A stretch of DNA of 8,150 nt from Eubacterium sp. CAG:841 (lineage in GTDB: Bacteria > Bacillota > Clostridia > Oscillospirales > CAG-272), in NCBI GenBank assembly GCA_000437375.1, contig FR898236.1:83701-91850 (forward strand), in the 5' to 3' direction. The notes beneath the pieces are model-generated. The model was not told the origin of the DNA. It was given only the letters and a program-made list of their open reading frames with translations, and made no database searches. The translations under genes were made by a program, and so were the position numbers. This document shows, one piece after another, positions 1-5,613 of this stretch; within the stretch, counting starts at the first letter, position 1, and each line of letters begins with the position of its first letter.

Positions 1-1
1 G

Positions 2-550
2 GCAGGAATACTTCTTCTTCCTCCCGCCGCAGTCGCGATATCGCTCAGCAGCAGCGTTACAAACAGAATAGCAAGCATATTTACCCATTCGGACACCTCC
101 TCATCGTACAGAATAGGCATCTGGCGCGGAGTAATTAAAATGCTCGGCGACGTGTTCCCATACGGAATAGGCATAGGCGAAGGCGCCTTTGCCGCAGTTT
201 ATCCGTCCTATGCGCTGCGCGGAATAGAGACAGCACCGCACAGCCACAGCCTTTATCTTCAGATACTCACCGAGCTCGGAATATCAGGAGCCGTGATATT
301 CGCGGCATTCGTGTTCGTGCTTATACAGATGAATCTTTCGCACATAGCATCGCCCGAATCCAAAAGCGAAAAGCTTACGGAAGCAGGAATATTCTGCGGA
401 CTTGTGGCGTTTCTTGTTCAGGGAATGACCGATTATGTGTGGTACAACTACCGCGTATTCCTTATGTTCTGGATAATGACAGGACTTTCTGCCGCTGCGG
501 TAATGCTTTCAAAGAACGCTATCGAAGAATCCGGAGATTTCTTCTATTGA
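2..550 (+). CDS. O-antigen ligase/polymerase-like membrane protein (C-terminal part; 5' end outside window)
   Basis: The reading frame is open from the first complete codon to the TGA at 548-550, giving 182 residues of a longer protein. The first in-frame ATG, at 140, lies inside the conserved domain and is not taken as the start. The fragment fits the Wzy_C/O-antigen ligase family (polytopic membrane enzymes that polymerise or transfer lipid-linked polysaccharide): an R-x3-W region (fragment residues 37-41), then a Pro-Tyr-Gly-hydrophobic-Gly stretch, then APHSHSLYLQ with histidines at fragment positions 80 and 82. That matches the family's extracytoplasmic loop, typically written APHxHNxYLQ. 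Hydrophobic segments follow at about 95-112 and 125-170, and the C-tail is short and polar. Two small membrane proteins follow after 74 bases, suggesting an envelope polysaccharide locus. The family call is fairly secure; the substrate is unknown. Confidence 0.8.
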   Translation, partial: AGILLLPPAAVAISLSSSVTNRIASIFTHSDTSSSYRIGIWRGVIKMLGDVFPYGIGIGEGAFAAVYPSYALRGIETAPHSHSLYLQILTELGISGAVIFAAFVFVLIQMNLSHIASPESKSEKLTEAGIFCGLVAFLVQGMTDYVWYNYRVFLMFWIMTGLSAAAVMLSKNAIEESGDFFY

Positions 551-624
551 TACAAAGCGACGCCTCCCCTTGCGACGGAAGAGGACGGCGCAAATAAAAT
601 TTCGTCGGGAAAGGGTTTGGCACT

Positions 625-1125
625 ATGGAAAACAAGGATCAGGTAAAAGGACGCTTCAATTTTATTGACGTACTTATAATCTTAATGGTACTTGCCCTTA
701 TAGCGGTGGTCGTGTATATGACTGTTTCCGATAAGGAAAGCGCCGAAAAGAGCGAAAAGACCATAACCTACACCGTAAAGCTTTCGGGAATAAATAAGGA
801 TTATCTTTCACTTATAACCACAGGCTCAGAAGTTACGGACTCATCCACCGGAAAGCCTATCGGCACGATAAGCGATGTGCGCTCCGAAAAAACCAAATAT
901 GTCGGAAGCAAAGTGGTTGTGGACAGCCTGGGTAAATATTCCGTAACGTATTCCGAATACGATAACCTTTACGATGTATATGTTACCCTTTATGTAACCG
1001 GAAGCGTTGACAGTCGCGGCATAGCCTACGCAGCCGACAATAAGATTCTCGTCGGTTCACGCATATATTTCAGATGCGGAACCTTTGCCGGCACATCGTT
1101 CTGCACGGCGTTCAACATTGAGTAA
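625..1125 (+). CDS. DUF4330-like single-pass membrane protein, first of a tandem pair
   Basis: This is a 166-residue protein of unknown function. The ATG at 625 is preceded by a purine-rich SD (GGGAAAGGG, 607-615) with 9 bases between. A short basic N-terminus leads into RFNFIDVL (residues 10-17) and one transmembrane helix (about 14-34). The remaining roughly 130 residues are polar and beta-rich and probably lie outside the membrane. They contain a Gly-Ser-x-Val-x-Asp segment followed by Ile-Gly-Thr-Ile (about residues 68-82) and a late Val-Gly-Ser-x-Ile segment, features I associate with the DUF4330 family. The RFN-hydrophobic-D start is repeated in the next gene, so the two are likely paralogues. 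The O-antigen-ligase-like neighbour suggests a polysaccharide or cell-surface role, but this is inferred from context only. The family name comes from recall and could not be checked. Confidence 0.7.
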   Translation: MENKDQVKGRFNFIDVLIILMVLALIAVVVYMTVSDKESAEKSEKTITYTVKLSGINKDYLSLITTGSEVTDSSTGKPIGTISDVRSEKTKYVGSKVVVDSLGKYSVTYSEYDNLYDVYVTLYVTGSVDSRGIAYAADNKILVGSRIYFRCGTFAGTSFCTAFNIE

Positions 1126-1130
1126 GGAGG
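1123..1130 (+). promoter_or_regulatory. Ribosome binding site overlapping the upstream stop codon
   Basis: TAAGGAGG contains the TAA stop of the first DUF4330-like gene and a near-perfect SD core, 5 bases before the ATG at 1136. It decides the start of the second gene and implies translational coupling. Confidence 0.8.
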
Positions 1131-1135
1131 CTATC

Positions 1136-1630
1136 ATGGCAAGACAGGAAACAAAATCACGCTTCAACATTTTTGATGCGCTCCTTATACTCGTTATTCT
1201 GGCGTGCATCGCCGCGCTCGTGTTCAGATACTATTACAACTCAAAAGATTCCCTTGACGAAAAGGTAACGGTAAGCTTTATCGTTCCGGGAGTTATGCAG
1301 TCCACCGCCGACACAATGACCGAAAAAATAAAAAGCGGAACGGTGCTTTACCTTTCGGACGGAGACACGATAATCGGCTACGTTCAGGGCGTTTACACAG
1401 AACACTCAAAAATCTACGCCGAAAACGGCAACGGATCAATCCAGCGCGTTGACGATCCATTTCTTATGGACGTAAAAGGCACGGCCGTGCTTTACGGAAA
1501 ATCGGGAGAAAGCGGATTTTATATCGGCGGAAACAAGCTTGCGACCGTTTCCGATATAGTTTATGTCTACACAACGGATGTTGAATTCGCAATGACGCTC
1601 GTAGACATAGGCTCGCCGGGTGCCAAATGA
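1136..1630 (+). CDS. DUF4330-like single-pass membrane protein, second of a tandem pair
   Basis: This is a 164-residue protein of unknown function. I place the start at the ATG at 1136 because TAAGGAGG (1123-1130) sits 5 bases upstream and the protein then begins like its neighbour. An in-frame ATG at 1085 would overlap the previous gene by about 40 bases and adds a non-conserved basic segment. The N-terminus has RFNIFDALLIL (residues 9-19) and one transmembrane helix (about 13-33). A polar, probably extracytoplasmic region follows, with Gly-Thr-Val-Leu-Tyr near residue 64, Ile-Ile-Gly-Tyr-Val soon after, and Tyr-Ile-Gly-Gly-Asn-Lys near residue 127. The 10-base gap to the upstream stop, whose TAA is part of the SD, indicates cotranslation. 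The pair may act as a heteromeric accessory of the upstream membrane enzyme, but no motif shows this. No clear terminator follows. Confidence 0.7.
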   Translation: MARQETKSRFNIFDALLILVILACIAALVFRYYYNSKDSLDEKVTVSFIVPGVMQSTADTMTEKIKSGTVLYLSDGDTIIGYVQGVYTEHSKIYAENGNGSIQRVDDPFLMDVKGTAVLYGKSGESGFYIGGNKLATVSDIVYVYTTDVEFAMTLVDIGSPGAK

Positions 1631-1650
1631 CAAAAAATATTAAAAAACTA

Positions 1651-1679
1651 TTGATTTTATTTTAATCATTTGTTATAAT
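1651..1679 (+). promoter_or_regulatory. Sigma-A promoter with extended -10 (for the HPr gene)
   Basis: The -35 box is TTGATT (1651-1656) and the -10 box is TATAAT (1674-1679), separated by exactly 17 bases. A TG at 1671-1672 gives the extended -10 form TGTTATAAT. Transcription should begin near 1686, leaving a leader of about 70 bases before the HPr ATG. The surroundings are AT-rich, as is typical for a strong housekeeping promoter. Confidence 0.8.
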
Positions 1680-1754
1680 ACAATATAATAAAAGATAATC
1701 TGCACGCATATCAGGTAAAAAGGCGTGTTTTATACCGTCAAAGGAGCATAAGGT

Positions 1755-2012
1755 ATGATTTCAAGAGATGTAACAATCAAAAACAACGTAGGTCTCCATG
1801 CAAGACCAGCAACGTTCTTCATTCAGAAAGCAAATTCTTATGCCAGCTCTATTTGGATCCAGAAGGATGATCGACGCATAAGCGCAAAAAGCCTTCTCGG
1901 CGTACTCTCAATGGGTATCACCGGAGGAATGACGATCACTTTGATTGCCGACGGTCCCGACGAAACCGAGGCACTGAACGGTCTTGAGGAGTTGGTCAGC
2001 AATTCTCTCTGA
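1755..2012 (+). CDS. ptsH: HPr family phosphocarrier protein
   Basis: This 85-residue protein has the normal HPr length. HPr relays phosphate from enzyme I to sugar-specific EIIA proteins of the PTS in the cytoplasm. In Bacillota it is also phosphorylated on Ser46 by HprK for CcpA-dependent carbon control. Both sites are present: GLHARPA places the catalytic histidine at residue 15, and SAKSLLGVLSM places serine at residue 46. His15 argues against Crh, which lacks it. The ATG follows AAGGAG (1741-1746) with 8 bases between. The gene has its own consensus promoter and terminator and appears monocistronic, with no enzyme I gene beside it. It could therefore be the general HPr or a second regulatory copy of the kind often found near whiA in Clostridia; the window does not show which. 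Confidence 0.93.
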   Translation: MISRDVTIKNNVGLHARPATFFIQKANSYASSIWIQKDDRRISAKSLLGVLSMGITGGMTITLIADGPDETEALNGLEELVSNSL

Positions 2013-2035
2013 TCGGAAAAGCCATTGCATAACGG

Positions 2036-2065
2036 CGGCAGATGCTTTGCAACTGCCGTTTTTTT
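2036..2065 (+). terminator. Intrinsic terminator after the HPr gene
   Basis: CGGCAG (2036-2041) pairs with CTGCCG (2053-2058). An inner TGC/GCA helix around a TTT loop extends the stem through an A-A mismatch. Seven T residues follow directly (2059-2065). It lies 23 bases after the HPr stop and only a few bases before the uvrC SD, so uvrC must be transcribed by readthrough or from a promoter I could not identify. Confidence 0.8.
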
Positions 2066-2069
2066 CTTG

Positions 2070-2077
2070 AAAGGAGG
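2070..2077 (+). promoter_or_regulatory. Ribosome binding site for a GTG start
   Basis: AAAGGAGG ends 8 bases before the GTG at 2086. This near-perfect SD sets the uvrC start at GTG, because no ATG lies at suitable spacing. Confidence 0.8.
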
Positions 2078-2085
2078 TTTTTGAC

Positions 2086-3909
2086 GTGGTAAATGCCGCA
2101 TATGCCGCAAGCCTGCGCGAAAAAGCTTCGCTTCTTCCCCTTTCTCCCGGCGTTTATATAATGCGCGGCGACGGAGGAAAAGTTATTTATGTCGGAAAAT
2201 CAAAAAAGCTGAAAAACCGTGTTTCTCAGTATTTTCACGAAACCGACTTCAAAAGCGTAAAAACAGATATGATGACGTCTCTCGTCCGCGACTTTGAATA
2301 TATCGTCTGCGATACAGAGACAGAAGCGCTCACGCTCGAAAACAGCCTTATAAAGCTCTACAAACCGCGATACAACATAAAGCTCAAGGATGATAAGTCA
2401 TACCCTTATATTTCGGTAAATATGCACGATGAGTATCCGCGCTTTACCGTAACAAGGAAAAGAGAAGATCCGCGCGCGCTGTATTTTGGTCCCTATTCGG
2501 GAACTACCGTCGTTTACGGTATAATAAACGCAATGCAAAAGACCTTCGGACTTCCCGCCTGCAACAGGCGTTTTCCGCGCGACAAAGGAAAGGTCACGCA
2601 TTGCATATACAGACAGATAGGCTGCCTTGCTCCGTGCGATGAAAACGTAACAAGCGAGCAGTACCGCGAAAGCTTTTCGGAAGCGGTGGACTTCCTTTCA
2701 GGAAACTACAAAAAAATAACCGACGAACTGACAGAAAAAATGCTCTATGCGTCGGAAAATGAAATGTTCGAGGCAGCTGCCGTCTGCCGCGACAGAATCC
2801 GCGCGATAGAAAAGCTGCGTGAAAAACAAAAGGTCGTAGCCTCTCCTGAAGTCGAGCGCGATGTTATATCGGCTTATGCGGGCGATGCCGTCAGCGCCGT
2901 GTGCGTATTTTATATAAGAGGGGGAAAACTCACAGACTCCGAAATATTTTATTTTTCGGGCGGTGAAATACTTGATTCATCCGCACTGTGCTCGTTTATA
3001 TGCGAGCTCTACGTCCGCAGAGAATATATTCCGAAAGAAATAACCGTAGGTGGCGAGCTTTCCGAAAGCGATAAAGAGCTTTGCGAAAGCTGGCTTTCCG
3101 AAAAAACAAACAGAAAAGTTAACTTAACCATCCCCCTGCGAGGAGAAAAGAAAAAGCTGTGCGACATGGCAAAAGAAAATGCTGAGCAAAAGTGTAAAGA
3201 ATATCTGCTTTCATCCCAGAAAACAGACAAGACTCTCGCACGACTCGCTTCGCTTGCAGGACTTGAAACCGTTCCGGAAAGAATAGAGGCGTTTGATATT
3301 TCAAACATCGGCGACGAGCATATAACCGCAGGAATGGTCGTATTTGAGAACGGCAAGCCGAAAAAGAGCGACTACCGCATTTTCAGAATGAAAACCGTAT
3401 CCACTCGTGACGACTATGCCTCGATGCGTGAAGCCGTAAGCCGAAGATGCGCTCACCTCTCGGACGATGGTGCCGTCGCACCGGATCTCTTCCTTATAGA
3501 TGGCGGCGCAGCCCACGTTTCGGCGGCAAAGCAGGCAATGAGAGAAGCCGGATATGATATTCCGACGCTCGGCATGGTAAAGGACGACAAGCACAGAACA
3601 CGTGCGCTTGTCGGCGAGGACGGAGACGAGATACAGATCCTTTCCGAACAGCAGGTCTATTCGCTTATATATAAAATTCAGGAGGAAGTTCATCGCTTTA
3701 CAATATCTAAAATGATGGTCGGAAAACGCAAAGCCGAAAAAACTTCGGTACTTGAAAATGTGAGCGGCGTGGGAACAGCAAAAGCAAAAGCGCTTCTTGC
3801 GGTATTCGGAGGCCTTTCGGCAATAAAGCAAGCGGATATATCCGAGCTTTGCCGTGTAAAAGGTATAACGGAAAGTATTGCGAAAAACATAAAAGAATAT
3901 TTCAGATAA
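2086..3909 (+). CDS. uvrC: UvrABC system protein C (excinuclease subunit)
   Basis: UvrC makes the 3' and 5' incisions around a bulky DNA lesion once UvrA and UvrB have marked it. The 607-residue length matches the family. An N-terminal GIY-YIG nuclease domain (about 15-95) has GVY at 22-24, IYVGK at 34-38, Arg45 and Glu85. Four cysteines (159, 173, 180, 184) match the cysteine set reported to bind an Fe-S cluster in the E. coli enzyme. A UVR/UvrB-contact helix pair lies around 210-245. The RNase H-like nuclease domain has its acidic residues in FDISN (Asp404), RDDY (Asp442/443) and LIDGG (Asp472), plus His536 in EEVHRF. Tandem helix-hairpin-helix motifs occupy about 553-607. Translation starts at GTG. 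The gene sits 12 bases before rsmD, probably in one operon with it. Nothing appears truncated. Confidence 0.98.
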   Translation: MVNAAYAASLREKASLLPLSPGVYIMRGDGGKVIYVGKSKKLKNRVSQYFHETDFKSVKTDMMTSLVRDFEYIVCDTETEALTLENSLIKLYKPRYNIKLKDDKSYPYISVNMHDEYPRFTVTRKREDPRALYFGPYSGTTVVYGIINAMQKTFGLPACNRRFPRDKGKVTHCIYRQIGCLAPCDENVTSEQYRESFSEAVDFLSGNYKKITDELTEKMLYASENEMFEAAAVCRDRIRAIEKLREKQKVVASPEVERDVISAYAGDAVSAVCVFYIRGGKLTDSEIFYFSGGEILDSSALCSFICELYVRREYIPKEITVGGELSESDKELCESWLSEKTNRKVNLTIPLRGEKKKLCDMAKENAEQKCKEYLLSSQKTDKTLARLASLAGLETVPERIEAFDISNIGDEHITAGMVVFENGKPKKSDYRIFRMKTVSTRDDYASMREAVSRRCAHLSDDGAVAPDLFLIDGGAAHVSAAKQAMREAGYDIPTLGMVKDDKHRTRALVGEDGDEIQILSEQQVYSLIYKIQEEVHRFTISKMMVGKRKAEKTSVLENVSGVGTAKAKALLAVFGGLSAIKQADISELCRVKGITESIAKNIKEYFR

Positions 3910-3921
3910 AGGAGCAGATAT

Positions 3922-4488
3922 ATGAGAATTATAACCGGAACGGCAAGAGGAACAAGACTTTCCTCTCCCGAAGGCGAGGAGATAACCCGCCCGACAACAG
4001 AAAAAGTAAAGGAAGCCGTGTTCTCCTCCATACAATTCGACATAGAGGGGCGCGAGGTTCTCGATCTCTTTGCAGGATCGGGACAGATGGGACTCGAAGC
4101 GCTTTCAAGAGGCGCGGAAAAATGCACATTTGTTGACAATTCGCGCGAGGCGATAAAATTCGTAACCGAAAACGCACAGAAAACAAAGCTTTACAAAAAG
4201 TCAAACGTGCTTTGTATGGACTTTGAAAAGTACGCCGCGTCGGCATCCGGAAAAAGCAGCTTCGATATAGTTTTTATAGATCCTCCGTATGCCAAAAGGC
4301 TTCTGCCATCGTCGCTGAAAGCTATTTATGACAGCAGGCTTGTAAAAGAAACAAGCATAATAATCTGCGAAGATGAGCAGGAAGGACTTATGGAAGATAC
4401 CGACGTCGCTTCCCGTTATACCCTTACAAAGCAGGCACACTACGGCAGAGTTATAATTTATTATCTTGCCCCGAAGGCGGCAGAATAA
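3922..4488 (+). CDS. rsmD: 16S rRNA (guanine(966)-N(2))-methyltransferase RsmD
   Basis: RsmD uses S-adenosylmethionine to methylate N2 of G966 in 16S rRNA during 30S subunit assembly. The 188-residue protein shows the family pattern in order: the N-terminal MRIITGTARG, then RPTTEKVKEAVF (residues 23-34), the SAM-binding loop DLFAGSG (48-54) followed by GLEALSRGA, and the catalytic DPPY at 120-123 preceded by FDIVFI. Length and motif spacing are normal. The ATG has an AAAGGAG SD (3908-3914) with 7 bases between, and the uvrC stop overlaps the SD region. coaD follows after 2 bases, a rsmD-coaD pairing seen widely in Bacillota. Confidence 0.95.
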   Translation: MRIITGTARGTRLSSPEGEEITRPTTEKVKEAVFSSIQFDIEGREVLDLFAGSGQMGLEALSRGAEKCTFVDNSREAIKFVTENAQKTKLYKKSNVLCMDFEKYAASASGKSSFDIVFIDPPYAKRLLPSSLKAIYDSRLVKETSIIICEDEQEGLMEDTDVASRYTLTKQAHYGRVIIYYLAPKAAE

Positions 4489-4490
4489 AT

Positions 4491-4961
4491 ATGGAGTACG
4501 GCATAGCTTTGACGGCGGGGACATTCGACCCCGTGACTTACGGTCATCTTGATATAATAAAACGCGCGGCGGATATGTGTGCTGTGCTTATAGTGGGCAT
4601 ATTTGAAAATCCCGATAAAAAGCCCCTCTTCCCGCTCGAAAAGCGGTACGAAGCACTCTGTGCGGCAACTATGGAAATAGAAAACGCCGTAGTCATTACA
4701 AACAGCGGTATGCTTTACGAATATGCAAAAGAAGCTGGCGCAGATGTGATAATAAAAGGCGTCCGAAGCGAAAGCGACCGCGTGTATGAGCAGAAACAGG
4801 CAGATTTCAATTATCAGCACAGCGGTATAAAGACCGTTCTTCTCGAAGCCGATCCGAAATATAAAGATGTAAGCTCAACTCTCGTCCGCAAGCTCATTTC
4901 AGAAGGAAAAAGCGTTTCGCGTTATGTCCCGAAAGACGCACTCCGAGTCCTTTCCGAGTAA
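4491..4961 (+). CDS. coaD: Pantetheine-phosphate adenylyltransferase
   Basis: CoaD transfers AMP from ATP to 4'-phosphopantetheine, giving dephospho-CoA, the penultimate step of coenzyme A synthesis in the cytoplasm. The 156-residue protein has the family length. GTFDPVTYGH (residues 10-19) carries the TxGH nucleotidyltransferase signature, followed by Lys43-Lys44 before PLF. IIKGVRSESD (87-96) is the equivalent of the usual IRGLRxxxDFEYE segment, with Arg92 conserved but Lys in place of the first Arg and the DFEYE part altered to DRVYE. Ser128-Ser129-Thr130 replaces the usual SSS near the ATP site. These changes are mostly conservative, so the enzyme is probably active. The start lies 2 bases after the rsmD stop with only a weak AAGGCGG SD inside rsmD, so translation is probably coupled. 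Confidence 0.94.
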   Translation: MEYGIALTAGTFDPVTYGHLDIIKRAADMCAVLIVGIFENPDKKPLFPLEKRYEALCAATMEIENAVVITNSGMLYEYAKEAGADVIIKGVRSESDRVYEQKQADFNYQHSGIKTVLLEADPKYKDVSSTLVRKLISEGKSVSRYVPKDALRVLSE

Positions 4962-5004
4962 CAGCTTTGTTACATTCGGATAAAAATAATATAAATATGA
5001 ACAA

Positions 5005-5052
5005 AACACGGTGAAAATCTCACTTTTGGTGAAATTTCCGCCGTGTTTTTTT
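5005..5052 (+). terminator. Composite hairpin terminator after coaD
   Basis: AACACGG (5005-5011) pairs with CCGTGTT (5041-5047), and pairing continues inward through a U-G, a G-C and an AAA/TTT run around one bulged C. A smaller TCAC/GTGA hairpin sits at the tip (5020-5032). Seven T residues span 5046-5052. This closes the uvrC-rsmD-coaD run and separates it from the dcw promoter. Confidence 0.85.
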
Positions 5053-5072
5053 ATATTTTTTTCAAAAAGCTC

Positions 5073-5101
5073 TTGTATTTTATTCATCTATCATTTATAA
5101 T
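5073..5101 (+). promoter_or_regulatory. Sigma-A promoter of the dcw (division/cell wall) cluster
   Basis: The -35 box TTGTAT (5073-5078) and the -10 box TATAAT (5096-5101) are separated by 17 bases. The predicted transcription start, near 5108, lies just before the first AAAGTGGTGC repeat, giving a leader of about 85 bases. It is placed to drive mraZ, rsmH and the genes after them. Confidence 0.8.
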
Positions 5102-5110
5102 TAAACCATA

Positions 5111-5140
5111 AAAGTGGTGCAAAGTGGTGCAAAGTGGTGG
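5111..5140 (+). promoter_or_regulatory. Three tandem 10-bp repeats, putative MraZ operator
   Basis: AAAGTGGTGC occurs at 5111-5120 and 5121-5130, and AAAGTGGTGG at 5131-5140, with no spacer, so the period is 10 bp, about one helical turn. Known MraZ proteins bind direct repeats of about this period in front of their own operon. The E. coli element is TGGGN with 5-bp spacers and the Mycoplasma element is AAAGTG followed by T or G; the repeats here match the latter. Their place at about +3 to +33 suits autorepression by MraZ. The binding role is inferred from family knowledge. Confidence 0.75.
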
Positions 5141-5141
5141 A

Positions 5142-5176
5142 TTTCCACACTTTCCACAGAGTTATCCACATTCCAC
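5142..5176 (+). repeat. Four TCCAC elements in inverted orientation, including a DnaA-box match
   Basis: TTTCCAC occurs at 5142-5148 and 5151-5157, TATCCAC at 5163-5169 and ATTCCAC at 5170-5176. These are GTGGA on the other strand, so they oppose the upstream GTGG repeats. A minus-strand AAAGTGT (5147-5153) also fits the MraZ-box pattern. The third element lies in TTATCCACA (5162-5170), identical to the consensus DnaA box. The function of this half of the leader is not known. Confidence 0.6.
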
Positions 5177-5193
5177 GAAAGGAAGGGCATAAA

Positions 5194-5613
5194 ATGTTTT
5201 TAGGCGAGTTTATCCACTCAACCGATGCAAAAGGCAGAGTTTTTATTCCGGCTAAGTTCCGTGAAGCGCTCGGCGAAAACTTTGTTGTAACGCGTAGCGT
5301 AGATCATTGTCTCTGCGTATATCCCCTTTCCGAGTGGGAAAAATTCACCGCCAAGCTCGATGCACTCCCTATGGTACAGGCTCGTGACGTTCGTCGTTTC
5401 TTCTATTCAGCAGCGTCGGACGCCTCTCTCGACTCTCAGGGACGCGTGCTTATTCCTCAGGTGCTTCGCGATTACGCAAAGCTCGAAAAGGACACCGTGG
5501 TCATAGGCGTGAATTCGTACATTGAAATATGGGCTCAGTCGGCTTGGGAAGCAAAGAAAGCCTCCGAAGACGCTCAGAGCATTGAAAATCTTATGATAGC
5601 ACTTGAAAGCTGA
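5194..5613 (+). CDS. mraZ: Transcriptional regulator / division protein MraZ
   Basis: MraZ is a ring-forming DNA-binding protein with AbrB-like folds. It represses its own dcw operon in several bacteria. The 139-residue product has the two diagnostic motifs, DAKGR (residues 11-15) and DSQGR followed by VLIP (80-88), one per tandem MraZ domain. I chose the ATG at 5194 because it gives the family N-terminus MFLGEF, and GGAAGG (5181-5186) lies 7 bases upstream. An in-frame ATG at 5134 falls inside the operator repeats and would add 20 non-conserved residues. The stop overlaps the rsmH start by one base (TGATG), so the two genes are translationally coupled. The repeats between promoter and start codon are its likely binding sites. 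Confidence 0.96.
   Translation: MFLGEFIHSTDAKGRVFIPAKFREALGENFVVTRSVDHCLCVYPLSEWEKFTAKLDALPMVQARDVRRFFYSAASDASLDSQGRVLIPQVLRDYAKLEKDTVVIGVNSYIEIWAQSAWEAKKASEDAQSIENLMIALES

Noticed and set aside
1085..1135. Upstream in-frame ATG extending the second DUF4330-like gene
   Set aside because: The extension overlaps the previous gene, lacks an SD, and moves the RFN membrane-anchor motif away from the N-terminus where its paralogue has it.
3301..4035. Long minus-strand frame opposite the end of uvrC and the start of rsmD
   Set aside because: It lies wholly opposite two strongly conserved genes, its translation is rich in Cys, Tyr, Phe and Arg as expected of an antisense reading, and I see no SD or recognisable motif.
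5111..5140. Short tandem repeats as a CRISPR or microsatellite
   Set aside because: The units are only 10 bp with no spacers, and they sit exactly where MraZ operators are found.
5134..5193. Upstream in-frame ATG that would add 20 residues to MraZ
   Set aside because: It lies inside the operator repeats, has no proper SD, and family members begin at the MFxGE sequence encoded from 5194.
5101..5193. Possible replication origin because of the DnaA box and AT-rich flank
   Set aside because: There is only one perfect box, no dnaA or dnaN nearby, and the surrounding repeats are better explained as a regulatory leader of mraZ.
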